The notes: a model not told the origin generated them from the sequence alone. Shown: positions 49,519 to 59,367, numbered from the stretch's first letter. The stretch is DNA of 64,000 bases from UBA4312 sp040266995 (GCA_040266995.1 JAWRHV010000023.1:62001-126000); one strand, 5' to 3'. Translations and numbers: made by a program.

Positions 49519-50094
49519 ATGACACATAATGATTTTATCGCTTTGTTGGAGAACACTCCCGTTGTTGCCGCAATAAAAGATGATGAAGGCCTGCACCGAT
49601 GTCTTGCGTCGGACATAGATATTATTTTTATACTTTATGGTGACATCATTACATTGCCATCCATCATACGAACGTTGAAGGATGCCGGAAAGGTTGCAAT
49701 CGTTCATATCGATTTAATCAATGGCCTTTCTGCCAAAGAGATTACATTGGATTATCTTCATAAGAATACAGACTTAGACGGAATCATAACGACGAAAGTA
49801 CATTTGATATCCCATGCCAAACAAATCGGTATGATTACGATATTACGGTATTTTCTGCTGGACAGCATAGCGATGGAAAATATCAAAGTACAAGGTAAAA
49901 AAGCCGTACAGCCGGATATTGTGGAAATCCTGCCGGGCGTTGTCGTACCGAAAGTGATCACAAAAGTAAAGATGATCAGCAAGGTTCCAATCATGGCCAG
50001 CGGATTAATCACAGAGAAAGAAGATATTATCCACGCTCTGAACAGCGGCGCAATTGCGATTTCAACGACGAACCAAAAAATGTGGTTCTCGTGA
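49519..50094 (+). CDS. glpP: Glycerol-3-phosphate-responsive antiterminator
   Basis: A 191-residue GlpP. Motifs include PVVAAIKDDEGL, HIDLINGLSAKE, DGIITTK and PDIVEILPGVVVPKV. In Bacillus it binds leader RNA with glycerol-3-phosphate and lets polymerase read through terminators of glp genes. Here it is the first gene of the operon and has such a terminator in its own leader, which suggests autoregulation. SD GAGG. A 42-base gap leads to glpK. Confidence 0.92.
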   Translation: MTHNDFIALLENTPVVAAIKDDEGLHRCLASDIDIIFILYGDIITLPSIIRTLKDAGKVAIVHIDLINGLSAKEITLDYLHKNTDLDGIITTKVHLISHAKQIGMITILRYFLLDSIAMENIKVQGKKAVQPDIVEILPGVVVPKVITKVKMISKVPIMASGLITEKEDIIHALNSGAIAISTTNQKMWFS

Positions 50095-50136
50095 AAACAT
50101 ATTTACCAAATCTAATGGAAAAAAGGAGGAGAGATA

Positions 50137-51633
50137 ATGGCAAAATATGTAATGGCATTAGATGCCGGAACAACCAGTAACAGATGTATCCTGTTTAATG
50201 AAAAAGGAGAAATGTGTTCGGTTGCTCAAAAGGAATTTACACAGTATTTTCCACAGCCGGGTTGGGTTGAGCACGATGCCAACGAAATCTGGCAGACTCA
50301 GCTATCTGTAGCTCGAAAAGCAATGCAACAGATTGGTGCTACTTATGAAGACATCGCTGCAATCGGTATCACGAACCAGCGTGAAACAACGATCGTCTGG
50401 GATAAGAAAACCGGACAACCTGTCTATCATGCCATTGTATGGCAGTGCCGTCGTACAGCTGACATGAAAGACGAACTGATTGGTAAATATCCGACCATCG
50501 CGGACGACGCATATCATAAGACCGGTCTGGTATTTGACCCTTACTTCTCGGGAACAAAGCTTCGCTGGATCCTGAATAATGTAGAAGGTGTTCGTGAAAA
50601 AGCTGAAGCCGGCGAACTGGCCTTTGGTACGGTTGACAGCTGGTTGATCTACAAATTGACAAAAGGTGCTGTACATGCAACAGATTACTCCAACGCAAGC
50701 CGTACTTTAATGTTCAACATCAATACAATGGATTGGGATGCTGAATTATGCGAGCAGCTGGAAGTTCCTATGTGCATGTTGCCGGAAGCTAAACCTTCCA
50801 GCTATATCTACGGTGAAAGCGATCCTGAATTCTTTGGTGGACCGATCAAGATTGCCGGTGTTGCCGGTGACCAGCAGGCCGCTTTATTCGGACAGACTTG
50901 CTTCGAACCAGGTATGGCTAAGAACACGTATGGTACAGGATGCTTCATGCTGATGAACATCGGTGAAAAACCGATTTATCCTAACAACGGATTATTAACA
51001 ACGGTTGCCTGGGGTCTTGATGGAAAAGTTGAATACGCTCTGGAAGGATCCGTATTCGTAGCCGGTGCAGCTATCCAGTGGTTAAGAGATGAATTGAAGA
51101 TTATCGATTCCTCTCCAGATAGTGAATATTTCGCAACACGTGTTAAGAATACGAATGGATGCTACGTTGTTCCTGCATTTACAGGTTTAGGTGCTCCATA
51201 CTGGGATCCATATGCTCGTGGAGCGATCACAGGATTAACGCGTGGTGTTAACAAATATCATCTGATCCGTGCAACTTTGGAATCTCTGGCCTTCCAGACT
51301 AGCGATGTATTGACTGCCATGGAAGAAGGTTCCGGTGTAAAACTGAACGCTTTGAAAGTTGACGGCGGTGCTTGTAAGAATGACTTCCTGATGCAGTTCC
51401 AGTCCGACATTATCGATGCGCCGGTACATCGTCCGGTATGTGTTGAAACAACAGCTATGGGTGCCAGCTATCTGGCAGGTTTGGCTGTAGGTTTCTGGGA
51501 TAGCAAACAAGACGTTATCAAGAACTGGGCATTTGATAAAGTATTCGTTCCAGGCATGGATGAAGAAACACGTAAGACGGAAATCAAAGGCTGGAAACAA
51601 GCCGTTCAAAGTACACTTGGTTGGGCTAAATAG
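50137..51633 (+). CDS. glpK: Glycerol kinase
   Basis: A 498-residue FGGY kinase with ALDAGTTSNRCILF at the start, the GITNQRETTIVWD block and the C-terminal GGACKNDFLMQFQSD. It makes glycerol-3-phosphate with ATP. The histidine that PTS HPr phosphorylates in Bacillus and Enterococcus GlpK is replaced by Glu231 (DPEFFGG), so PTS activation should be absent. SD GGAGGAGA. It precedes glpF, as expected for uptake by facilitated diffusion and trapping. Confidence 0.95.
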   Translation: MAKYVMALDAGTTSNRCILFNEKGEMCSVAQKEFTQYFPQPGWVEHDANEIWQTQLSVARKAMQQIGATYEDIAAIGITNQRETTIVWDKKTGQPVYHAIVWQCRRTADMKDELIGKYPTIADDAYHKTGLVFDPYFSGTKLRWILNNVEGVREKAEAGELAFGTVDSWLIYKLTKGAVHATDYSNASRTLMFNINTMDWDAELCEQLEVPMCMLPEAKPSSYIYGESDPEFFGGPIKIAGVAGDQQAALFGQTCFEPGMAKNTYGTGCFMLMNIGEKPIYPNNGLLTTVAWGLDGKVEYALEGSVFVAGAAIQWLRDELKIIDSSPDSEYFATRVKNTNGCYVVPAFTGLGAPYWDPYARGAITGLTRGVNKYHLIRATLESLAFQTSDVLTAMEEGSGVKLNALKVDGGACKNDFLMQFQSDIIDAPVHRPVCVETTAMGASYLAGLAVGFWDSKQDVIKNWAFDKVFVPGMDEETRKTEIKGWKQAVQSTLGWAK

Positions 51634-51720
51634 TTTTATTATCAATCATTATTATTAAAAAAAGGGAGAAAAATTTAAGGATGGCAGGCTAGGGTCCGGT
51701 CATCCTATATGGAGGAAAAT

Positions 51721-52446
51721 ATGCAAACAAAATTAATCGCTGAATTTTTAGGAACTATGTTCCTTATCATCCTTGGTGATGGTGTATGTTGTAACGTTAA
51801 TCTGAATAAATCAGGTATGAAGGGCGCTGGATCCATCCAGATCACTTTTGCCTGGGGTCTTGCGGTATTGTTGCCGGCTTATACATTCGGCGCTGCTTCC
51901 GGTGCTCATTTCAACCCGGCAGTAACAATTGGTCAATGTATTTTAGGAAACCAGCCTTGGGCTGAATTCGTTCCTTATACAATCGCTCAGATTGCCGGTG
52001 CTTTCGTAGGTGCATGCATTCTGTATATTCTGTTCAAAGATCACTTTGACGCAACAGAAGATCCGGGCACAAAACTGGGTGTATTCTCAACCGGTCCTAG
52101 CATTCCTAACGTATTCCGTAACTTCTTAAGTGAGTTTGTTGGAACATTTATTCTGGTATTCATGCTGGATGCTATCTCTCAGTCCGGTGCTGCCGGTGGA
52201 TTTAACTGGTTCTTAGTTTACAGCGTAATCGTTTCGATCGGTATGTCTTTAGGTGGATTGACCGGATACGCTATTAACCCTGCCCGTGACTTAGGACCTC
52301 GTTTAGCTCACGCTGTATTACCAATCAAAGGAAAAGGCGATTCCAACTTTAGTTATGGATGGATCCCTGTTGTAGGTCCATTATGTGGTGGTATCGTAGC
52401 TTCGATCTGCTACATGGCTTTAACAAATATGGGTGTATTCTTCTAA
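51721..52446 (+). CDS. glpF: Glycerol facilitator
   Basis: A 241-residue aquaglyceroporin with six segments and the two half-helix motifs HFNPAV (NPA at 65-67) and INPARDLGPR. The Asp after the second NPAR is the mark of glycerol-conducting GlpF. The start at 51721 follows GGAGGAAAAT; an in-frame ATG four codons upstream lies inside the SD. A modest hairpin (GGATG/CATCC, 51679-51705) lies just upstream. Confidence 0.94.
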   Translation: MQTKLIAEFLGTMFLIILGDGVCCNVNLNKSGMKGAGSIQITFAWGLAVLLPAYTFGAASGAHFNPAVTIGQCILGNQPWAEFVPYTIAQIAGAFVGACILYILFKDHFDATEDPGTKLGVFSTGPSIPNVFRNFLSEFVGTFILVFMLDAISQSGAAGGFNWFLVYSVIVSIGMSLGGLTGYAINPARDLGPRLAHAVLPIKGKGDSNFSYGWIPVVGPLCGGIVASICYMALTNMGVFF

Positions 52447-52488
52447 AAAAAGAAAATACATCACTGATTCATTCAACGAATTGATATC

Positions 52489-52532
52489 AGAGCCAGGCAT
52501 ATGCGCACTTCACTGTGCCAATACCTGGCTCT
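52489..52532 (+). terminator. Hairpin after glpF, possible partial terminator
   Basis: AGAGCCAGG pairs with CCTGGCTCT around an inner GCAC/GTGC stem. The T-tract is weak (CTTATTAAG), so it may lower rather than stop downstream transcription. The rest of the 278-base gap is AT-rich, with no clear second promoter. Confidence 0.55.
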
Positions 52533-52724
52533 TATTAAGAAAAGACACAATCATTAACTATAAATATAAATAGCACTTTTAAGCCTATTATTTTTTATTA
52601 AGATAAAATAATTCCTATATTCATTTATTAATTTTATAAATTCGTATTGGTAATATTATCTTTATTAAAATTAATGTTAATATTTCTTTGTAACGATTTT
52701 AGAAACGAAAGGAGAACAAAAACA

Positions 52725-54170
52725 ATGATATATGATGTAATTATCATTGGAGCCGGTGTGACGGGTAGTGCTGTCGCAAGAGAACTGTCTAAATATAACA
52801 CCAACGTATGTGTTATTGAAAAAGGAGAGGATGTTTGCTCCGGGACTTCCAAAGCGAATTCAGCTATTATCCATGCCGGATATGACTGCCAGCCAGGATC
52901 TGTAATGGCGAAGATGAACGTTCGCGGCAATGCGATGATGGGCGATCTTGCCAAAGATCTGGATATTCCGTTTGAACGGAATGGCTCTTTGGTTATCTGT
53001 ATTTATGAAGAAGAATTTGATGGGATCAAGGATCTGTATGAACGAGGTGTCAAAAACGGCGTTCCGGATCTGAAAATTTTGAATCACGATGAGTGTCTGG
53101 CCATCGAACCGAATGTCACAGACAAAGTCGTTGGGGCTCTCTACGCGCCGACAGCCGGAATTATCTGTCCGTTTAAGCTGAATATCGCATTAGCAGAAAA
53201 CGCCAACGTGAACGGCGTTGACTTCCGTTTCAATACCGAAGCTGAAGACCTGAAATGTGACGAAAACGGCATCTGGCATATCCGTACGAATAACGGAGAA
53301 TACTTGACTCGATATGTCGTAAACGCTGCCGGTGTATATGCTGACAAGTTCCATAACATGGTCAGCAAAAACAAGATCCACATCCGTCCGCGTCGTGGTG
53401 ACTATTTACTTCTGGATAAAACAACTGGTGGATTTGTTAAACATACGATCTTCCCGCAGCCTACAAAATTTGGTAAAGGTATCCTGGTAGCTCCTACCAT
53501 TCACGGAAACACGCTGGCCGGTCCGACGGCTATCGATCTGGATGACAAAGAAGCGATTTCTACCACACAGGATGGCTTGGATCATGTAATCGAAAAAGCT
53601 ACTATGAGCGTTAAAAACCTGCCTTTGCGTCAAGTCATTACTTCTTTTGCCGGTTTACGGGCCCATGAGGACAACCATGAGTTTATTTTAGGAGAAGTGG
53701 AAGATGCACCGCATTTTATCGATTGTGCAGGGATTGAATCCCCAGGATTATCCTCCTGCCCGGCTATCGGTGAATACATCGGTAACCTGTTAAGAGACAA
53801 GATGGAGCTGGGAGAAAAAGAACAGTGGATCTCTACACGTAAGGATGTTGTCGCTACTGCCGATCTTTCCATGGAAGAAAGAAATGAACTGATCAAAAAG
53901 AACCCTGCTTATGGTACGATCATCTGCCGTTGTGAATCCATTACAGAGGGAGAAATCCTGGACGCAATCCATCGACCACTGGGTGCTCGCAGTCTGGATG
54001 GTATTAAACGTCGTACCCGCGCAGGTATGGGACGTTGTCAGGCTGGTTTCTGCAGTCCACGAGTTATGGAAATTCTGCATCGTGAATTAGGCATTCCGAT
54101 GGAACAGATCAAAAAGAACGACATTGGTTCTGAAATTGTGCTTGAACGTACGAAAGGAGAATCAAAATGA
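52725..54170 (+). CDS. Glycerol-3-phosphate dehydrogenase-like FAD protein with BFD domain (GlpA type)
   Basis: A 481-residue protein. It has a DAO-type FAD domain (IIIGAGVTGSAVARELSKY, KANSAIIHAGYD) and a C-terminal BFD-like [2Fe-2S] domain with CRCESITEGEI and GRCQAGFC. It is the likely catalytic subunit oxidising glycerol-3-phosphate to dihydroxyacetone phosphate, by context with glpK. The start is placed after AAAGGAG at the Rossmann motif. It overlaps the next gene by four bases. Confidence 0.85.
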   Translation: MIYDVIIIGAGVTGSAVARELSKYNTNVCVIEKGEDVCSGTSKANSAIIHAGYDCQPGSVMAKMNVRGNAMMGDLAKDLDIPFERNGSLVICIYEEEFDGIKDLYERGVKNGVPDLKILNHDECLAIEPNVTDKVVGALYAPTAGIICPFKLNIALAENANVNGVDFRFNTEAEDLKCDENGIWHIRTNNGEYLTRYVVNAAGVYADKFHNMVSKNKIHIRPRRGDYLLLDKTTGGFVKHTIFPQPTKFGKGILVAPTIHGNTLAGPTAIDLDDKEAISTTQDGLDHVIEKATMSVKNLPLRQVITSFAGLRAHEDNHEFILGEVEDAPHFIDCAGIESPGLSSCPAIGEYIGNLLRDKMELGEKEQWISTRKDVVATADLSMEERNELIKKNPAYGTIICRCESITEGEILDAIHRPLGARSLDGIKRRTRAGMGRCQAGFCSPRVMEILHRELGIPMEQIKKNDIGSEIVLERTKGESK

Positions 54171-55435
54171 AACAATATGATATCGTAATCATCGGTGGTG
54201 GGCCAGCTGGCCTGGCTGCTGCTGTCGCTGCAAAAAAAGCAGGAAATGATAATATTCTGATTCTCGAACGTGATCATGAATTAGGTGGAATCTTAAATCA
54301 GTGTATTCATAATGGATTCGGTTTGCATACATTCAAAGAAGAGCTGACCGGACCGGAATATGCCTATCGCTTTATTGAACAAGTCTATGAATTGGGCATT
54401 GAATATAAGCTGAATACCATGGTTATGGATATATCAGCCGATAAAGTTGTAACAGCGATGAACCGTGAAGATGGTATGTTCCAGATTCCGGCCAAAGCCG
54501 TCATTCTGGCTATGGGATGTCGTGAACGGCCACGTGGTGCCCTTAACATTCCGGGATACCGCCCGGCTGGTATCTTCTCTGCTGGAACGGCACAGCGCCT
54601 TGTCAATATCGAAGGATATATGCCGGGTCGTGAAGTCGTTATTCTGGGATCCGGTGATATCGGATTGATCATGGCTCGTCGTATGACACTAGAAGGAGCC
54701 AAGGTGAAAGTCGTTGCCGAACTGATGCCTTACTCCGGCGGTCTGAAACGAAATATTGTCCAATGTCTGGATGATTATGGCATTCCTTTGAAACTCAGCC
54801 ATACGGTTGTGGATATTGAAGGAAGAAACCATGTATCCGCTGTAACGATTGCCGAAGTTGGTCCGGATCGTCGTCCGATTCCGGGAACCGAAGAAAGATA
54901 TACATGCGATACCCTGCTTCTGAGCTGTGGATTGATCCCGGAGAATGAATTATCTCGTTCTGCAGGCATCGATATGAGCAATATCACCAGTGGTCCGATC
55001 GTCAATGAATCACTGGAAACTTCCATCCCTGGTATTTTCGCATGTGGTAACGTATTGCACGTACATGACCTGGTAGACTATGTTTCCGAAGAAGCATCCA
55101 GAGCCGGTGAAAACGCCGTAAAATATATCAATGCCGGATGCAAGGTTCATGAAGGAAGCAACGATATTCAGCTGGTGGCCACTTCGGGGGCACGCTATAC
55201 TGTTCCTTCTACCATCGATCCGGAGAATATGGATAAGTTATTGACTGTACGTTTCCGTGTAGGTGATGTATATAAAGATTGTTATGTAAATGTTTACTTC
55301 AATGATGAGCGCGTCATGCATAATAAAAAACGTATTATGGCGCCAGGAGAAATGGAACAGATCATTCTTCAGAAGAAAAAGATTGAAGAATACCCGGATC
55401 TGAAAACCATTACGATTAAGATTGAAAAGGATTAA
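54167..55435 (+). CDS. NAD/FAD oxidoreductase subunit of the glycerol-3-phosphate oxidase complex
   Basis: A 422-residue pyridine nucleotide-disulfide-type flavoprotein with IIGGGPAGLAAAVAAKKAG, a second nucleotide motif (VILGSGDIGLIMARRM) and IFACGNVLHVHDLVDYVSEEA. It is predicted to carry electrons from the GlpA-like subunit to NAD or another acceptor. It overlaps the upstream stop by four bases (ATGA) and is followed by the DUF1667 protein, the usual trio in Bacillota. Confidence 0.82.
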   Translation: MKQYDIVIIGGGPAGLAAAVAAKKAGNDNILILERDHELGGILNQCIHNGFGLHTFKEELTGPEYAYRFIEQVYELGIEYKLNTMVMDISADKVVTAMNREDGMFQIPAKAVILAMGCRERPRGALNIPGYRPAGIFSAGTAQRLVNIEGYMPGREVVILGSGDIGLIMARRMTLEGAKVKVVAELMPYSGGLKRNIVQCLDDYGIPLKLSHTVVDIEGRNHVSAVTIAEVGPDRRPIPGTEERYTCDTLLLSCGLIPENELSRSAGIDMSNITSGPIVNESLETSIPGIFACGNVLHVHDLVDYVSEEASRAGENAVKYINAGCKVHEGSNDIQLVATSGARYTVPSTIDPENMDKLLTVRFRVGDVYKDCYVNVYFNDERVMHNKKRIMAPGEMEQIILQKKKIEEYPDLKTITIKIEKD

Positions 55436-55450
55436 GCTGGAGGACTCAAT

Positions 55451-55816
55451 ATGGAAAAAAGAGAACTTACATGTATCAACTGCCCTATGGGATGTCAGCT
55501 AACGGTAGAAATGGAAGGAAATGAAGTATTGAGCGTTTCCGGAAATACATGTCCACGTGGTGATATTTATGCTCGTAAGGAAGTTGTCAATCCGACCCGC
55601 ATCGTTACATCCACTGTACGTATTATCGGTGGTGACAAAGAGCGTTGTTCTGTGAAAACTGCCAATGATATTCCTAAGGGAAAAATCTTTGAGATCATGA
55701 AAGACATTGATGCAGCCGTTGCTCAAGCTCCTGTTAAGATCGGAGATGTATTGGTAAAGAACGCAGCGGGAACCGGTGTCGATGTCATTGCGACAAGAAA
55801 TATTCATCAAATTTAA
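55451..55816 (+). CDS. DUF1667 cysteine-rich protein
   Basis: A 121-residue DUF1667 protein. Its N-terminus CINCPMGC and the later TCPRGDIYA give four cysteines for an iron-sulfur cluster. It goes with the two flavoproteins upstream as a small electron-transfer subunit. SD GGAGGAC, 15 bases after the upstream stop. Confidence 0.85.
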   Translation: MEKRELTCINCPMGCQLTVEMEGNEVLSVSGNTCPRGDIYARKEVVNPTRIVTSTVRIIGGDKERCSVKTANDIPKGKIFEIMKDIDAAVAQAPVKIGDVLVKNAAGTGVDVIATRNIHQI

Positions 55817-55832
55817 ATAATGGAGGCACAAG

Positions 55833-56825
55833 ATGAAAAAAATTATCAATGCTGTGGATCAGGTTGAAAACCAAATGATCGAAGGTTTAGTAAAAGCGTA
55901 TCCTGAATATGTATACAGAGTAGAAGGTTCGGATGTTTTAGCTCGTGCTCATAAAAAAGAAGGAAAAGTGGCATTGGTCAGCGGCGGTGGATCCGGACAT
56001 GAACCTGCCCATGCAGGTTATGTTGGAACGGGTATGCTGGATGCAGCTGTTCCGGGTGCTGTCTTTACTTCCCCTACACCGGATCAAGTGTATGAAGCAA
56101 TCCAGGCTGTAGCTACAGAGGAAGGTGTTTTACTGGTCATCAAAAACTATACAGGCGATGTTATGAACTTTGAAATGGCTGCGGATATGGCCAGAGACGA
56201 AGGCATTAAGGTAGATCAGGTTGTTGTCGGCGATGACGTAGCTGTGGATGGTTCTTTATATACAGTCGGACGTCGTGGTATTGCCGGAACTGTATTTGTA
56301 CACAAAATTGCCGGCGCCAAGGCAGAAGCAGGCGCTTCTTTGGAAGAAGTAAAAGCGGTCGCTGAAAAGGTTATCGCAAATGTCCGTTCCATGAGTATGG
56401 CAATTAAGCCTTGTACAGTGCCTGCAGCCGGTACACCGGGATTTGAACTGGCTGACGATGAAATGGAAATCGGTATCGGTATCCATGGTGAACCAGGAAC
56501 ACATAAAGAAAAACTGCAAAAAGCCGATCAGATCGTCGATCAATTACTGGATAAGATCCTGGCAGACCTTGACTTTACTGGCAGTGATGTTGCGGTTATG
56601 ATCAACGGCTGCGGTGGTACACCGTTAATGGAACTGTTTATTGTAAACAATCATGTATCCGATGTATTAAAAGAAAAGAATATCAACGTATATCGTACTT
56701 TTGTCGGTGAATACATGACAAGTATTGAAATGGAAGGTTTCTCGATCTCGTTATTAAAGCTGGATGATGAAATGAAAGAACTGCTGGATGCTACAGCTGA
56801 TACACCAGCATTCAAGGTGTTATAA
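55833..56825 (+). CDS. dhaK: Dihydroxyacetone kinase subunit K
   Basis: A 330-residue DhaK with SGGGSGHEPAHAGYVG and GIGIHGEPG, whose His binds dihydroxyacetone as a hemiaminal. It transfers phosphate from DhaL-ADP to dihydroxyacetone, giving the same product as the GlpA-like route. SD TGGAGG. Confidence 0.95.
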   Translation: MKKIINAVDQVENQMIEGLVKAYPEYVYRVEGSDVLARAHKKEGKVALVSGGGSGHEPAHAGYVGTGMLDAAVPGAVFTSPTPDQVYEAIQAVATEEGVLLVIKNYTGDVMNFEMAADMARDEGIKVDQVVVGDDVAVDGSLYTVGRRGIAGTVFVHKIAGAKAEAGASLEEVKAVAEKVIANVRSMSMAIKPCTVPAAGTPGFELADDEMEIGIGIHGEPGTHKEKLQKADQIVDQLLDKILADLDFTGSDVAVMINGCGGTPLMELFIVNNHVSDVLKEKNINVYRTFVGEYMTSIEMEGFSISLLKLDDEMKELLDATADTPAFKVL

Positions 56826-56840
56826 AACTGGGATAATTCT

Positions 56841-57464
56841 ATGACAGATACTAAAAAATTAATTCAGCTACTCTATTCTATCTCCGATACGATTGTTGAA
56901 AACGCACAGTTTTTAACCGATCTGGATGCAGCCATCGGTGATAGTGACCACGGGATTAACTTAGCGAGAGGATTTAAAAAAGTTGAGACAGAATTGCCGG
57001 CCCTGGAAGATAAGACCATTGATGCCGTATTGAAAAAAACAGGAATGGTTCTTGTTTCTACCGTTGGTGGAGCTTCCGGTCCATTATACGGAACTGCCTT
57101 TATGAAGGCCGGTGCTGTTGTTAAAGGAAAAGCCGAAATCGATATGCATGACTTCCTTGCCATTATGGATGCGGCCATCGGTGGTGTTCAGCTGCGTGGC
57201 AAGGCTGTGGAAGGCGAAAAGACAATGCTGGATGCGATGATTCCGGCAAATAACGCCATGAAGCAGGCTTTCGATGAAGGAAAAGATGTTCATAGTGTTT
57301 TACAAGCCGGTGTAGAGGCCGCCAATAAAGGTGTGGAATATACAAAAACGATTATTGCCACCAAAGGTCGAGCCAGCTACTTAGGTGAACGTTCCATCGG
57401 ACATCAAGACCCAGGGGCTACTTCCTTTACCCTTCTGTTAAATACAATTGCCAATGCTTACTAA
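56841..57464 (+). CDS. dhaL: Dihydroxyacetone kinase subunit L
   Basis: A 207-residue DhaL. AAIGDSDHGINLARGF holds the Asp residues that bind Mg-ADP, and GGASGPLYGTAFMKAG and DPGATSF are typical. Its bound ADP is rephosphorylated by DhaM. Confidence 0.95.
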   Translation: MTDTKKLIQLLYSISDTIVENAQFLTDLDAAIGDSDHGINLARGFKKVETELPALEDKTIDAVLKKTGMVLVSTVGGASGPLYGTAFMKAGAVVKGKAEIDMHDFLAIMDAAIGGVQLRGKAVEGEKTMLDAMIPANNAMKQAFDEGKDVHSVLQAGVEAANKGVEYTKTIIATKGRASYLGERSIGHQDPGATSFTLLLNTIANAY

Positions 57465-57476
57465 AAGGAGCTTCCT

Positions 57477-57875
57477 ATGATTGGAATCGTTGCGGTAAGC
57501 CACAGTCAGCAATTAGCGGAAGGTGTCATTCATCTGGCAAGTCAGATGGCACATGGTGTGCCCATGGAACCAGCCGGCGGGTTGGAAGATGGTTCGTTTG
57601 GAACCAGTTATGAGAAAATCATGGAAGCGATCGAGAAAGTCAGAGCACAAGCCAGTGATGGTGTTTTGGTCACCGTAGATCTGGGCAGTGGCGTCATGAC
57701 GACGGAAATGGTCATTGAAGACCTGGATGACGAGCTCGTGCAAATGGCAGATTGTCCGATGGTGGAAGGTACTTTTGCGGCAGCTGTCAATGCTTCTAGC
57801 GAAACTGACATTTTAAAGCTGAAAGAAATAGCACAGAACACCTGGAATTTTCGAAAAAACCCATCGGCAGAATAA
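57477..57875 (+). CDS. dhaM: PTS-dependent dihydroxyacetone kinase phosphotransferase DhaM
   Basis: A 132-residue EIIA-mannose-like DhaM with the phosphorylated His9 in VAVSHSQQLAEG. It lacks the HPr and EI domains fused in enterobacterial DhaM, so it must use general PTS proteins encoded elsewhere. It shows PEP, not ATP, as the phosphate source. SD AAAGGAGC. Confidence 0.93.
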   Translation: MIGIVAVSHSQQLAEGVIHLASQMAHGVPMEPAGGLEDGSFGTSYEKIMEAIEKVRAQASDGVLVTVDLGSGVMTTEMVIEDLDDELVQMADCPMVEGTFAAAVNASSETDILKLKEIAQNTWNFRKNPSAE

Positions 57876-57882
57876 AAAAATC

Positions 57883-57909
57883 GAGCAGGTATGCAAAAGC
57901 ATCCTGCTC
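57883..57909. terminator. Bidirectional terminator
   Basis: GAGCAGG-T-ATGC pairs with GCATCCTGCTC, with A- and T-runs, between dhaM and the convergent nhaC. Confidence 0.85.
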
Positions 57910-57926
57910 TTTTCTATTCTCTGAAC

Positions 57927-59336
57927 TTATCCGGCGACAAAACCAACAACCAGATACAGGATCGCCGCGATGATCCCACACGTCAATGCATATGGCAGCT
58001 GTGTCTGCACATGATCAATATGATCACTGGCTGCACCGGTGGACGACAACACCGTTGTATCCGAAACCGGCGAACAATGGTCGCCAAACACACCGCCTCC
58101 GGCTACCGCCGCAAAACAGGCACATACCAATGTTGTCACCGCACCATCGGAATATGCAAAAGCCAATGGCAAAGCAATCGGCATACAGATTGCGAAGGTT
58201 CCCCAGCTCGATCCTGTAGCAAAAGCCATGATACCGGAAATCAAGAATATAATGACCGGTAACAACTGCGGAGATAAGAATCCTTCACACAGCGATACAA
58301 TATAGTTGGCAGTTCCCATATCCCTGCTCAAGGCATTGATGGAATACGCCAAAGCCAGCAGCATGATTGCCGGCACAGCCCCTTTGACCCCTTGTGTCAT
58401 CGTATCCATCACTTCTTTAAATGGAATTCCCTGAATCAGCATACTGATGGTCATGAAAATAATCACAAACAAGAAGGCTTCCATCGTTTTTGCTGAACCC
58501 ATCGTAACATAGGTGCCAAGGGCAATAGCGATAATCAACAGTACCGGTAATATAAAATTAAGGAATACCCGCGGTTGAAATCCATCATAAGCCTCCATTT
58601 CGGTAAGCTCCTTGCCAATCAAAGGAACGGCTCCGTCTCGCAATACCTTTCCTTCTTCGATTGCTCTTTTCTCCGCCTTTTTCATCGGGCCAAAATCTTT
58701 GATAATTCCCGAGCCGATCAGACCGACGAAAACAACCGCAATAATCGCGTAGAAATTGAAAGGAATCGCTCTTAAAAACAGTCTGGCTCCATCCTCTTCC
58801 GTTACAATCGATCCAATACCTACAGCTAACCCGCTCAAGTAAGCTGCCCAGCCGGTAATCGGTACCAGCACACTGACAGGCGCTGAAGTAGAGTCGGCAA
58901 TATACGCAAGCTTTTCTCTTGATACTTTCACCTTATCCGTAATACTTCGCATCGTCGTACCCACAAACAAAGGACTGAAGGAATCACTGAAATATACAAA
59001 CATCCCTAACACCCAGGCCATCAGCTGTGCTCCTTTTCGAGTCAGATTCCGGTCATGGATCTTCATGGAAAAGCTTTGAATAGCCCCGGTTTTTTGAAAA
59101 TAAGCAACAATGATCGCGATGAAGGTATTCAGCAGCATCACCCATGAAAAACTGGTGGTTCCCAAGCTTTCTTTTAATAAGGTCGGCAAGCCCAACAAGC
59201 CCTGCCCCGCCATCAATGTACCAATCAAACAAGCAATGGTCAGAGAAATCACCGTATTCTTTGTCCAAAAAGACAATATAATTGCAATAAGGGGTGGGAT
59301 TATTGAGATAAATCCCATCGTTGTAGACGCATCCAT
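57927..59336 (-). CDS. NhaC-family Na+/H+ antiporter
   Basis: A 469-residue, about 11-12-segment protein with FVYFSDSFSPLFVGTTMR, ATGSSWGTFAICMPIA and GGGVFGDHCSPVSDTTVLSS, the NhaC signature. It exchanges Na+ (or an organic anion in some relatives) for H+. Good promoter TTGACG-N17-TAATAT and SD AGGAGGAG. Confidence 0.88.
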   Translation of the reverse strand: MDASTTMGFISIIPPLIAIILSFWTKNTVISLTIACLIGTLMAGQGLLGLPTLLKESLGTTSFSWVMLLNTFIAIIVAYFQKTGAIQSFSMKIHDRNLTRKGAQLMAWVLGMFVYFSDSFSPLFVGTTMRSITDKVKVSREKLAYIADSTSAPVSVLVPITGWAAYLSGLAVGIGSIVTEEDGARLFLRAIPFNFYAIIAVVFVGLIGSGIIKDFGPMKKAEKRAIEEGKVLRDGAVPLIGKELTEMEAYDGFQPRVFLNFILPVLLIIAIALGTYVTMGSAKTMEAFLFVIIFMTISMLIQGIPFKEVMDTMTQGVKGAVPAIMLLALAYSINALSRDMGTANYIVSLCEGFLSPQLLPVIIFLISGIMAFATGSSWGTFAICMPIALPLAFAYSDGAVTTLVCACFAAVAGGGVFGDHCSPVSDTTVLSSTGAASDHIDHVQTQLPYALTCGIIAAILYLVVGFVAG

Positions 59337-59367
59337 AAATCTCCTCCTATTATTTTAGTTATACTTA

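Noticed and set aside
51679..51705. Hairpin just before glpF as a riboswitch or terminator
   Set aside because: Only five strong pairs and no T-tract; too weak to assign a function.
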